From: Streptomyces sp. V3I8
Lineage (GTDB): Bacteria > Actinomycetota > Actinomycetes > Streptomycetales > Streptomycetaceae
Reading direction: 5' to 3'
Assembly: GCF_030817535.1 (NCBI RefSeq)
Contig: NZ_JAUSZL010000002.1
Location: forward strand, 4,774,001 to 4,838,000
Length of the DNA stretch: 64,000 nt
Shown piece by piece: positions 1 through 7,746 of this stretch. How positions within the stretch are numbered: the first letter of the stretch is position 1; every line of letters starts with the position of its first letter. The position numbers were made by a program, and so were the translations under genes. The notes below the pieces were generated by a model that saw only the letters and a program-made list of their open reading frames with translations, searched no databases and had not been told where the DNA came from.

Positions 1-1315
1 TGCGGGTACGGGTGAGGCGGTGCAGGGCGACGCCGACGGCCACGGCGATCCCGAGCGCGACGCCTTCCAGGACGCCGAGGACGACGACGCCGAGGGTGGT
101 GACGGCGTACACCAGTACTTCCCGGTGGCGGGTGACCGTGCGGATGTGGTGCAGGGACACCATCTGGATGCCGACGGCCATCACCAGGGAGGCCAGTGCG
201 GCCAGGGGGATCAGCTCCAGGAGCGGGACCATCAGCAACGCGGCCACCACCACCCAGACGCCGTGCAGCATCGTGGAGTTGCGGCTCACCGCGCCCGCCT
301 GCACATTCGCCGAACTGCGCACGGCCACGCCCGCGACGGGGAGTCCGCCGAGCGTCCCGGAGACGATGTTGGCGGCGCCCTGGCCGAGCAGCTCGCGGTC
401 GAGGTCGGAGCGGCCCTGCTGGACCGGCCGTCCGGCCGTGAGCTTGTCCACGGCGACGGCGCCCAGCAGCGACTGGACACTGCACACCAGCGTGGTGGTG
501 AGCACGGCGGCGGCGAGCCCGAGCGCCGGCCCCTCGGGCAGCCCGGCCAGCGCGTGGCTGCGCCAGGACGGCAGGTCGACCTTGGGCAGGGTCAGCCCGG
601 CGAGGGCCGCCGTCACGGTGGCCGCGGCGACGGCGACGAGGGCGGCCGGAACGGTGCGCAGCATCCGCCCCGTGCGGCCCGGCAGCCGGGGCCAGGTCAG
701 CAGGAGGGCCAGCGTCAGGGCGCTCATCGCGAGCGCCGCGACCTGCGGATGTGCCAACTGGGCGGGCAGCTCCAGGATGTTGGCGACGACCGAACTGCTG
801 GGGGAGCCGCCCAGCACGATGTGCAGCTGGGCGACGGCGATGGTGATGCCGATGCCGGCCAGCATGCCGTGCACGATCGCCGGGCTGACGGCGAGGGCGG
901 AACGGGCCACCCGTACGCAGCCGAGGGCGAGTTGGACGAGTCCGGCGAGGACGGTGATGGCGCAGGTCGTGCGCCATCCGTAGGTCTGGATGAGATCGGC
1001 GGTGACCACCGTGAGGCCTGCGGCGGGGCCGCTCACCTGGAGCGGCGCGCCGCCCAGCCGGCCGACCACGAGCCCGCCCGCGGCGGCGGCGACGAGCCCC
1101 GCCTGCAGCGGTGCTCCGGTGGCGAGGGCGATGCCCAGGGACAGGGGCAGGGCGATCAGGAAGACGGCGACGGAGGCCGACAGGTCGGCGGTCGCGATAC
1201 GGGGGGGCCGGGGCATCCGGGGAGCTCGGCGGCCGGATCGGGGCGGGCTGTGCGGCCGCCCTTCGTCCGGGGTGTGCGAGGAGTCGTCGGTGCGGAGGGG
1301 GACGAAGGCAGTCAT
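1..1315 (-). CDS. SulP family inorganic anion transporter, 3' end outside window
   Basis: Reading the minus strand from ATG at 1315 gives an open frame to the window edge (438 codons, no stop). After a basic, Pro-rich N-terminus comes the SulP signature DLSASVAVFLIALPLSLGIA, then many hydrophobic segments and LLGQGAANIVSGTLGGLPVA, typical of SulP membrane domains that move sulfate, bicarbonate or related anions. The cytoplasmic STAS domain, or in some actinomycetes a fused carbonic anhydrase, would lie beyond base 1. GGGAAAG precedes the start. The substrate cannot be read from sequence. Long plus-strand frames over this gene are shadows. Confidence 0.88.
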   Translation of the reverse strand, partial: MTAFVPLRTDDSSHTPDEGRPHSPPRSGRRAPRMPRPPRIATADLSASVAVFLIALPLSLGIALATGAPLQAGLVAAAAGGLVVGRLGGAPLQVSGPAAGLTVVTADLIQTYGWRTTCAITVLAGLVQLALGCVRVARSALAVSPAIVHGMLAGIGITIAVAQLHIVLGGSPSSSVVANILELPAQLAHPQVAALAMSALTLALLLTWPRLPGRTGRMLRTVPAALVAVAAATVTAALAGLTLPKVDLPSWRSHALAGLPEGPALGLAAAVLTTTLVCSVQSLLGAVAVDKLTAGRPVQQGRSDLDRELLGQGAANIVSGTLGGLPVAGVAVRSSANVQAGAVSRNSTMLHGVWVVVAALLMVPLLELIPLAALASLVMAVGIQMVSLHHIRTVTRHREVLVYAVTTLGVVVLGVLEGVALGIAVAVGVALHRLTRTR

Positions 1316-1409
1316 GGCTTTCCCGTCTTTCCGGGGCTACGCGGTCGCTTGGGGCGCGGCCGTGGGTCACGGCGTACAGCGGCGGGATTTATCAACGCTC
1401 AGTAAATGA

Positions 1410-1438
1410 ATCGTAATGGAGAGTAAAGGACGTGTCAG
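1410..1438 (-). promoter_or_regulatory. Promoter of the SulP gene
   Basis: On the minus strand CTGACA (1438-1433) is followed after exactly 17 bp by TACGAT (1415-1410), close to the vegetative HrdB consensus. The predicted leader to the SulP ATG is about 90 nt. The surrounding divergent gap (1316-1585) is unusually AT-rich for this genome. Confidence 0.55.
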
Positions 1439-1585
1439 TAAAAATAGCGCATATGGTGCAACTGTTCACTCCGGAGAGTGATTAGTCATTTTGATCGGCT
1501 TGTCATACCGGCCTCTTCCTGAGCCCCTGCGATCTTGGCCTCGCCGTCTGTTTTGTCCCGATCGAAGGAAGAAGGTGGGCGGAAC

Positions 1586-2878
1586 ATGGCCGCCACTCGG
1601 AGGACCACCACGGGCGTCGCCCTCGCCCTCACCACTGTCTGCGCCACGGCGCTCGCCGGATGCGGGAGCGGTGACACCGGCGCCGAGAGGGGCGCGCGGG
1701 GGGAGGGCGCGCACGGCGCCAAGAAGGCCGTGGGCGCTCCGGCGCCCAGGAACAGGATCCGTCTGATCGGGGACGGCTCCACCGCGTTCACCGGCGCGCA
1801 GCCGCGGCTGCCGCATGCCGAGCGCCTGAAACCCGGTCAGCGGCCGCCGCAGTTCGTGGTCTTCTCCTGGGACGGGGCGGGCGAGGACAGCCAGCGGCTG
1901 TTCTCGCACTTCCGCGAGGTGGCCAAGGACAACCGGGCGACCATGACGTACTTCCTCAGCGGCGTGTACATGCTCCCGGAGGGCAAGCGCGACCTCTACC
2001 GGCCGCCGCGGCACTCACCAGGCCGCTCCGACATCGGCTTCAACGACGAGCGGGGCATTCGCGACACCGTGAAGCAGCTGCGCGGCGCCTGGCTCGAGGG
2101 CAACGAGATCGGCACGCACTTCAACGGCCACTTCTGCGGCAGCGGAGGCGGGGTCGGCGAGTGGTCGGTCGAGGACTGGAAGGACGAGATCGCCCAGGCC
2201 AAGTCCTTCGTCAAGTCCTGGAAGACCAACACGGGCACGTCGAAGGCCGCCCCGCTGCCCTTCGACTACGACAAGGAGCTCATCGGCGCCCGCACACCCT
2301 GCCTGGAGGGGCGGAAGAACTTCATGCGGGCCGCCCGCGAGCTGGGCTTCCGCTACGACACCAGTGGCGTCAACGACCAGGTGTGGCCCAAGAAGAAGAG
2401 AGGCCTGTGGGACCTGTCGATGCAGCTCGTGCCGGTCCCGGGCCGCGGATTCGAGACGCTGACCATGGACTACAACTTCATGGTCAACCAGTCGGGCACC
2501 ACGTCCCACGGCGACCCCGCGAAGCACGAGTACTGGGGCGACCAGATGCGTGACGGCCTGCTCAAGGGCTTCTCGCGCGCCTACGAGGGCAATCGCGCGC
2601 CCCTCATCATCGGGAACCACTTCGAGTCCTGGAACGGCGGCACGTACATGCGTGCCATCGAGGAGACCGTCGAGCGCGTCTGCACCGAGCGCGAGGTGCG
2701 CTGCGTCTCCTTCCGGCAGCTCGCCGACTGGCTCGACGCCCAGGACCCGAAGGTCCTCGCGAAGCTGCGCACCCTCAAGGTGGGCGAGTCCCCGAAGCGG
2801 AACTGGGCGTCGTTCCTGTCCGGCCGGCCCGCCCCGGCCCCCAAGGGGGTACCGGGCGCGCCGGCCGCCAGGCCGTAG
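1586..2878 (+). CDS. Polysaccharide-deacetylase-like lipoprotein
   Basis: Predicted 430 aa. An N-terminal signal peptide ends in a lipobox (ATALAGC), so the protein is probably anchored outside the membrane. The body resembles NodB-type polysaccharide deacetylases: VVFSWDGAGED stands where the TFDDG motif normally lies, and EIGTHFNGHFCG resembles the HxxxH metal-binding motif. The first motif is altered, so catalysis is uncertain. ATG at 1586 is chosen because GAAGGAAGAAGG lies just upstream and the signal peptide starts there; a longer frame begins at 1535. The gene is divergent from SulP and converges on the ATPase gene. The natural substrate, perhaps cell-wall or extracellular glycan, is unknown. 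Confidence 0.8.
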   Translation: MAATRRTTTGVALALTTVCATALAGCGSGDTGAERGARGEGAHGAKKAVGAPAPRNRIRLIGDGSTAFTGAQPRLPHAERLKPGQRPPQFVVFSWDGAGEDSQRLFSHFREVAKDNRATMTYFLSGVYMLPEGKRDLYRPPRHSPGRSDIGFNDERGIRDTVKQLRGAWLEGNEIGTHFNGHFCGSGGGVGEWSVEDWKDEIAQAKSFVKSWKTNTGTSKAAPLPFDYDKELIGARTPCLEGRKNFMRAARELGFRYDTSGVNDQVWPKKKRGLWDLSMQLVPVPGRGFETLTMDYNFMVNQSGTTSHGDPAKHEYWGDQMRDGLLKGFSRAYEGNRAPLIIGNHFESWNGGTYMRAIEETVERVCTEREVRCVSFRQLADWLDAQDPKVLAKLRTLKVGESPKRNWASFLSGRPAPAPKGVPGAPAARP

Positions 2879-2920
2879 CGACCGGCTGCGGACTCTGCGG
2901 TGTACGGACTCTGTGGCGTA

Positions 2921-2943
2921 CGGGCCCGCGGTGCGCGGGCCCG
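2921..2943. terminator. Hairpin between convergent genes
   Basis: A perfect 10-bp stem (CGGGCCCGCG, 2921-2930, with 2934-2943) and a 3-nt loop lie between the convergent lipoprotein and ATPase genes. There is no T-tract, as is common in Streptomyces. Confidence 0.5.
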
Positions 2944-2975
2944 GCGGCGGTGCACGGGCCCGGTGGCGTGCGGGG

Positions 2976-3956
2976 TCACGCCGTCGCGGGCTCGGCCTCC
3001 CGCAGGACGAAGGCGGGGTCGACCTGGGCGGCCAGGTCGGCACCCGTCCGCTCGTTGCCCCACGACTGCGCGTTCTTCAGGTGGAAGTGGACCATCTGCC
3101 GCGTGTAGCGCTCCCAGTCGCGCTGCTCGTAGGTCGCGTCGACGGCCTCCTGGAGGGCGCGGAGCGCACGGCGGTTGTCGTCCTCCAGCCGCTCGAACCG
3201 GGGCGGACGGCCCTTCTCCATGGCGCGTACCCAGTCCGAGTGGCCGAACGTCAGCAGCAGGTCGTCGCCGATCTCGTCCCTGAGGAAGTCGATGTCGTCC
3301 TGGCCCTGCACCTTGTTGCCCACGACCTTCAGGTTGATCCCGAAGTCGTGCGCGTACTCCTTGTACTGCCGGTAGACGGAAGTCCCCTTCCGCGTCGGCT
3401 CGGCGACGAGGAACGTGATGTCGAAACGGGTGAACATGCCGGACGCGAAGGAGTCCGAGCCGGCCGTCATGTCGACGACGACGTACTCGCCGCGGCCGTC
3501 CACGAGGTGGTTCAGGCAGAGCTCCACCGCGCCGGTCTTGGAGTGGTAGCAGGCCACGCCCAGGTCGGCCTCGGTGAACGGGCCGGTGGCCATCAGGCGG
3601 ACGGCGCCGCCGTCGAGTTCCACCGGCCGCGCGCAGGCCTCGTACACCGGGTTGTCCTCGCGCACCCGCAGGAGCCGGGAGCCCTCGCCGGGCGGGGTGG
3701 TCTTGATCATCGTCTCGGCGGAGGCGACGCGCGGGTTGGAGCCGCGCAGGTAGTCCTTGATGAGACCCAGGCGGTCGCCCATGGCGGGCAGCCGCCGCGC
3801 CTCGGCGTCGGTGAGGCCGAGTGCGGGGCCGAGGTGCTGGTTGATGTCGGCGTCCACCGCGACGACGGGCGAGCCGGTGGTCGCGAGGTGGCGGACGAAG
3901 AGCGAGGACAGGGTGGTCTTGCCACTGCCGCCCTTCCCGACGAAAGCAGTTTTCAT
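2976..3956 (-). CDS. CooC/ParA-type P-loop ATPase
   Basis: Predicted 326 aa from ATG at 3956. The protein opens with MKTAFVGKGGSGKTT, a deviant Walker A motif of the SIMIBI class (MinD, ParA, CooC), followed by VVAVDADINQHLGPALG and VVVDMTAGSDSFASG. The AD-IN-H layout resembles CooC-like nickel-insertion and maturation ATPases, although no carbon monoxide dehydrogenase gene is present. Another ATG in frame at 3962 is possible, and no Shine-Dalgarno is visible for either. A TACTCT box at 3970-3965 would put transcription start close to these codons. The gene is divergent from the Fic-like gene, about 100 bp away, which suggests joint control. The client protein is unknown. Confidence 0.85.
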   Translation of the reverse strand: MKTAFVGKGGSGKTTLSSLFVRHLATTGSPVVAVDADINQHLGPALGLTDAEARRLPAMGDRLGLIKDYLRGSNPRVASAETMIKTTPPGEGSRLLRVREDNPVYEACARPVELDGGAVRLMATGPFTEADLGVACYHSKTGAVELCLNHLVDGRGEYVVVDMTAGSDSFASGMFTRFDITFLVAEPTRKGTSVYRQYKEYAHDFGINLKVVGNKVQGQDDIDFLRDEIGDDLLLTFGHSDWVRAMEKGRPPRFERLEDDNRRALRALQEAVDATYEQRDWERYTRQMVHFHLKNAQSWGNERTGADLAAQVDPAFVLREAEPATA

Positions 3957-4057
3957 GTTCATAAAGAGTAGTGGCGTGCCGGTGTCCGGGGCGTGCCACA
4001 CGTGAAGAAGACCACTCGTTCGTGGGGTGCGGGCCGGGTGTGCGTAGGGTCGTACTC

Positions 4058-4909
4058 ATGAGTACGACAGGTGCGAACGCCGACCCCCTCGCGACGCTGG
4101 CCTCGCTGCCCGGCGTGGCGGAATCCGTCGAGTCCGTGCGCAAGGCCGTGGACCGGGTCTACGGGCACCGCATCATGCGGCGCCGCAGCAACGAGATCAC
4201 CGGGGAGGCCGCGCTGCGGGGCTCACGCGGGTCCGCGGCGCTGTCCGGCGCCGACTGGGCCCTCGAAGAGGTGCGCCGCAGGACCGACTTCAGCGGCGAC
4301 GACGAGGCCAGGGTGGTGGGCGCGGCCCTCAGGCTGACCGCCGAGGCGGGCGAACTGCTCTCCATCTGGCGGCAGTCGCCCCTGCGGGTGCTCGCGCGGC
4401 TGCATCTGGTGGCCGCCGCCGACGACGGGGACGCGGTCGGACGTCCGCGCCTGGACGGCGAGCCCGTCACGGAGACCCCGGCGGCGGGGGCGGCCGGGCC
4501 GCCGCTGATCGGGCTCCCGCTGCCGGACGCGGCCGAGGTGGAGGGCCGCCTCGACGGTCTGGCGCGGCTCGTCGTCGCGGGGAGTTCCGCGCCCGCGCTG
4601 GTGACCGCGGCCATCGTGCACGGCGAGCTCCTCGCGCTGCGTCCCTTCGGCTCCCACAACGGTCTGGTCGCGCGCGCGGCCGAACGGATCGTCCTCATCG
4701 GCAGCGGCCTCGACCCCAAGTCGGTCTGCCCGCCGGAGGTCGGCCACGCGGAACTCGGCCGCGCGGCCTACGCGGCCGCCCTCGACGGCTACGCCTCCGG
4801 AACCCCGGAGGGGATGGCGGCCTGGATCGCGCACTGCGGGAGGGCGGCCGAACTCGGCGCGAGGGAGTCGACGGCCGTGTGTGAGGCGCTGCAGCGCGGC
4901 GCCGCCTGA
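4058..4909 (+). CDS. Fic-domain protein with degenerate active site
   Basis: Predicted 283 aa. An N-terminal helical region (residues 20-120) is followed by a Fic-like core. The catalytic loop of active Fic AMP-transferases, HPFx(D/E)GNGRxxR, appears here as LRPFGSHNGLVARA (194-207). His is replaced by Arg195, the acidic residue by Ser199 and the first loop Arg by Leu203, while Asn201, Gly202 and Arg206 remain. Classical AMPylation is therefore unlikely. In Streptomyces annotations this family is often called oxidoreductase, with no support visible here. TAGGGT (4045-4050) ends 7 nt before the ATG and no good ribosome site exists, so the mRNA may be leaderless. It is divergent from the CooC-like ATPase. 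Confidence 0.75.
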   Translation: MSTTGANADPLATLASLPGVAESVESVRKAVDRVYGHRIMRRRSNEITGEAALRGSRGSAALSGADWALEEVRRRTDFSGDDEARVVGAALRLTAEAGELLSIWRQSPLRVLARLHLVAAADDGDAVGRPRLDGEPVTETPAAGAAGPPLIGLPLPDAAEVEGRLDGLARLVVAGSSAPALVTAAIVHGELLALRPFGSHNGLVARAAERIVLIGSGLDPKSVCPPEVGHAELGRAAYAAALDGYASGTPEGMAAWIAHCGRAAELGARESTAVCEALQRGAA

Positions 4910-4925
4910 GTCCCTGAACAGGGTT

Positions 4926-4953
4926 GCGGCGGTACGGATGTCCGTACCGCCGC
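4926..4953 (+). terminator. Perfect hairpin after the Fic-like gene
   Basis: Two 13-bp arms (GCGGCGGTACGGA at 4926-4938 and its complement at 4941-4953) are separated by only 2 nt, 17 bp after the stop codon. It is a likely Rho-independent-type terminator without a U-tract. Confidence 0.65.
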
Positions 4954-5246
4954 TGGCATGTCCACCGGGTTACCAAGCGTCCTCGGAGTGTTGCCCATCA
5001 GGTCGGGAACTGTTGCCCGTCGCCTGGTGCGGCTGGCCCGTAATCGACGGGTCGACGTCGCGTGGGTGCCCGGCGTTCATGCGCGGTCCGTGGGGCCTCG
5101 GTTGCGTTAGTAAGGTATTCCTTTCGGATGTCCCTGGTCTCGCGGGCCGTTAAACCCTTTGTACTCCTGGTCCGGGGCAAGCGGAACCCCTCGCCGTACT
5201 TCTTTACTTTTACGAGCAAAGCCGAGCGAATCGGGCACCGGGAGGC
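4954..5246. ncRNA. Non-coding gap, candidate 6S-like RNA (scr3559 context)
   Basis: About 290 bp between the convergent Fic-like and HAD genes has no convincing coding frame. It includes a segment of clearly lower GC around 5100-5220. From memory, the S. coelicolor 6S-like RNA scr3559 lies between the orthologues of these same two genes (SCO3558 and SCO3559). The assignment rests on that context; I could not fold a convincing long rod by eye, so strand and ends are open. Confidence 0.3.
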
Positions 5247-6071
5247 TCAGGTGGTCGCCGCGCGGCGCCGGCTGGCGTACCAGACGAGTCCCGCCGTGGC
5301 CGCCGCCGCTCCTATGGCCGCCGCCGCGACGATGGCCGGCCGGGGCGGCGCGGACAGCCGCTGCTTGAGCCGCACCGGGTGGTTGAAGTCGAGGATGGGC
5401 CAGGCGCGCGCGAGGGCCTCGCGGCGCAGCGCGCGGTCCGGGTTCACCGCATGGGGGTGGCCGACCGCCGAGAGCATGGGGATGTCGGTCGCCGAGTCGC
5501 TGTACGCGTAGCAGCGCGAGAGGTCGTACCCCTCGGACGCGGCCAGCTCCTTGACGGCCTCGGCCTTCGTGGGGCCGTACGCGTAGTACTCCACCTCGCC
5601 CGTGAAGCAGCCGTCGTCGCCCACGACCATGCGGGTCGCCACCACCCGGTCGGCGCCCAGGAGCTCGCCGATCGGCTCGACGACCTCCGCGCCGGACGTG
5701 GAGACGATCACGACGTCGCGGCCGGCGACGTGGTGCTCCTCGATGAGGGAGGCGGCCTCGTCGTAGATGATCGGGTCGATGAGGTCGTGCAGGGTCTCGG
5801 CGACGATCTCCTTCACCTGCCGGACGTTCCAGCCGCGGCACAGCGCGGACAGGTACTCGCGCATCCGCTCCATCTGGTCGTGGTCGGCGCCGCCCGCGAG
5901 GAACACGAACTGGGCGTATGCGGTACGCAACACCGCCCGGCGGTTGATCAGGCCGCCCTGGTAGAACGACTTGCTGAAGGTGAGCGTGCTCGACTTCGCA
6001 ATGACCGTCTTGTCCAGGTCAAAGAAGGCCGCTGTACGGGGCAAGGAGTGGTTTTCCACGGGGTTGAGCAT
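5247..6071 (-). CDS. HAD-IB family phosphatase with C-terminal membrane segment
   Basis: Predicted 274 aa. All four HAD motifs are visible: FFDLDKTV (DxDxT nucleophile), VIVSTSG, a lysine in GPTKAEA, and AYSDSATDIPM for metal binding. This matches the SerB/CicA-like HAD-IB subfamily that hydrolyses small phosphomonoesters. The C-terminus (AIVAAAAIGAAAATAGLVWYA then Arg-rich) looks like one membrane anchor. The Streptomyces orthologue is annotated as a morphological-differentiation-associated protein, and in Mycobacterium the homologue also sits next to ssd (from memory, Rv3661). It is divergent from the 6C RNA and ssd. The substrate is not known. Confidence 0.88.
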   Translation of the reverse strand: MLNPVENHSLPRTAAFFDLDKTVIAKSSTLTFSKSFYQGGLINRRAVLRTAYAQFVFLAGGADHDQMERMREYLSALCRGWNVRQVKEIVAETLHDLIDPIIYDEAASLIEEHHVAGRDVVIVSTSGAEVVEPIGELLGADRVVATRMVVGDDGCFTGEVEYYAYGPTKAEAVKELAASEGYDLSRCYAYSDSATDIPMLSAVGHPHAVNPDRALRREALARAWPILDFNHPVRLKQRLSAPPRPAIVAAAAIGAAAATAGLVWYASRRRAATT

Positions 6072-6171
6072 ATGCGCCCGCCATTCGGGCTAGTGTGGGA
6101 CGTGTGGGTTTGCCTGAGAGAGCTCTCGGGTACACCATGGAAGTCACGGATCGTTCGCGACCGTGCTACCC

Positions 6172-6242
6172 CGGTTTGGCTCCTCCCCCCCCGAGTCGAA
6201 CCGTGGAGACGACCCCCGCTCTCCCCCCCGGCGGGGGTCGTC
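6172..6242 (+). ncRNA. 6C RNA, two C-loop hairpins
   Basis: Hairpin 1 has 11-bp arms (6172-6182 and 6193-6203, with two G-U pairs) and a loop with eight consecutive C (6185-6192). Hairpin 2 has perfect 12-bp arms (6208-6219 and 6231-6242) and a loop with seven consecutive C (6223-6229). Two adjacent stems, each with at least six C in the loop, define the actinobacterial 6C RNA, known to occur upstream of partitioning and pilus genes, exactly as here. Its function is unknown. The transcript probably starts upstream near 6100, after TAGTGT at 6091-6096, and stops at the terminators below. Confidence 0.88.
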
Positions 6243-6249
6243 GCATGTC

Positions 6250-6272
6250 CGGATGGGTTTTCCCATCCGTTT
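6250..6272 (+). terminator. Intrinsic terminator of the 6C RNA
   Basis: An 8-bp perfect stem (CGGATGGG, 6250-6257, with 6262-6269) closes a TTTT loop and is followed by TTT, 8 nt after the second 6C hairpin. Confidence 0.75.
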
Positions 6273-6278
6273 CCGAGA

Positions 6279-6312
6279 ACGCCGGGCCCCGTTCCACGGG
6301 GTCCGGCGTTTC
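6279..6312 (+). terminator. Second terminator before ssd
   Basis: A 13-bp stem (6279-6291 with 6297-6309, one G-U pair) is followed by TTTCTCT. The tandem arrangement would insulate ssd from 6C transcription, or allow partial read-through. The rest of the gap to 6643 is AT-richer leader sequence with no visible gene. Confidence 0.65.
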
Positions 6313-6642
6313 TCTGTGTGCGTACAGGATTCATCACTGTGCGTAGTCGCCGTGTCGTCCATGGAAGTCGCACAACGGCCACCGGTTCGGGTGAAGGCGA
6401 TATTCACAACCGCCGGGATGTCCACAGTTATCGACCAAGATCCACACGATTTCCCGGATCGCTGCACCGTGATTCCAGCGCGTACCGCTCGCGGAAGTTC
6501 ATGGCCGGTTCCGATTGTTCGGCGGCTATGGCCGGTTCGTATCGGCGGTTCATATGGAGGGCCGGTTGCCGGTTCTCGCGCCGGGCGGGAATCGCGGGGC
6601 CGCGAAGGCCTCGCGGAGAAGCAGCGAAGGGGGCTGGAGAGC

Positions 6643-7746
6643 ATGGCGGGAGCCATCACACACGACCGGCTGTCGGCCGCCGAGGGGCGGCAGGACGGGC
6701 CGTTGATCGTCACGGAGGACGCCGATCTGCTGGACGACCTGCTGCGGCTGTGCGCCGCGGCAGGCGCCCGGCCGGAAGTCCACCCCGGGGTGCCGGAGCG
6801 CGGAGGGGGCTGGGACACGGCACCCCTGGTGCTCGTCGGTGACGACGCCGCGCGACGGGTGCGCGGCGCGGCACGCAGACGCGGAGTGGTGCTCGTCGGG
6901 CGGGATCAGGACGATTCCGGGGTCTGGCAGCGGGCTGTGGAGATCGGCGCGGACCATGTGCTGCTGCTGCCGGATGGCGAACAATGGTTGGTCGACCGGA
7001 TTGCCGACGTGGCCGAGGGGGTCGGACCGCCCGCCCTCACCGTCGGCGTGATCGGCGGTCGCGGGGGCGCCGGATCGTCCACGCTCGCCTGCGCGCTCGC
7101 CGTCACCTCGGCACGCCAGGGCAGGCGCACGCTCCTCGTCGACGCGGATCCCCTCGGCGGCGGACTCGACGTACTCCTCGGCGGAGAGGCCGCCGAAGGG
7201 CTCCGCTGGCCCGCCTTCGCCGCCTCGCGCGGGCGGGTCGGCGGCGGCGCCCTGGAGGAGTCGCTGCCCGCGCTGCACGCCCTGCGGGTCCTCAGCTGGG
7301 ACCGCGGCGACTCGGTCACCATCGCTCCCGAGGCCGTCCGGGCGGTCCTGGCCGCGGCCAGACGGCGCGGCGGGGTGGTGGTCGTGGATCTGCCGCGCCG
7401 CGTCGACGAAGGGGTCGCGCAGGTGTTGGCCCAGGTCGACCTGGGACTGCTCGTGGTCCCCGCCGAGCTGCGCGCCGTCGCGGCGGCCGGGCGAGTCGCA
7501 TCCGTGGTCGGCATGGTCCTGCGGGACCTGCGCGTCGCGGTGCGCGGGCCGTACGCATCGGGCCTGGACGACCGCGAGGTCGCCCGGCTCCTCGGACTGC
7601 CGCTGATGGGCGAAGTGCCCCTGGAGAGCGGGTTGCTCGCGGCCCAGGACCGGGGCACTCCGCCCGCGGGGGACGGCCGCGGACCGCTGGCGCGCTTCTG
7701 CTCGGCGTTCTGGGAGCGGGCCGCGGTTGCGGGAGGGGCGCCGTGA
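6643..7746 (+). CDS. ssd: Septum-site-determining protein Ssd (TadZ/CpaE-like)
   Basis: Predicted 367 aa. A receiver-like N-terminal part (about 1-125) is followed by a MinD/ParA-like domain. The deviant Walker A motif is GGRGGAGSST (138-147), in which both lysines of KGGxGKT are missing. ATP use may be altered, as in TadZ proteins that place Tad pilus machinery at cell poles. LLVDADPLGGGLDVLLGG and VVVVDLPRRVD are the following motifs. Start ATG at 6643 follows GGAG. Gene order matches mycobacterial Rv3660c (ssd) followed by the flp/tad genes. The stop overlaps the GTG of tadA by 4 nt, so the operon is translationally coupled. Confidence 0.88.
   Translation: MAGAITHDRLSAAEGRQDGPLIVTEDADLLDDLLRLCAAAGARPEVHPGVPERGGGWDTAPLVLVGDDAARRVRGAARRRGVVLVGRDQDDSGVWQRAVEIGADHVLLLPDGEQWLVDRIADVAEGVGPPALTVGVIGGRGGAGSSTLACALAVTSARQGRRTLLVDADPLGGGLDVLLGGEAAEGLRWPAFAASRGRVGGGALEESLPALHALRVLSWDRGDSVTIAPEAVRAVLAAARRRGGVVVVDLPRRVDEGVAQVLAQVDLGLLVVPAELRAVAAAGRVASVVGMVLRDLRVAVRGPYASGLDDREVARLLGLPLMGEVPLESGLLAAQDRGTPPAGDGRGPLARFCSAFWERAAVAGGAP

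Noticed and set aside
20..1405. Plus-strand open frame of 461 aa at the window start
   Set aside because: It is rich in Gly/Asp/Arg/Gln with no domain and is antisense to a clear SulP transporter.
4998..5219. 73-aa minus-strand frame between the Fic-like and HAD genes
   Set aside because: It uses codons such as AAA, GTA, TTA and AGT that neighbouring genes avoid, and has no ribosome site; better explained as non-coding RNA or promoter DNA.
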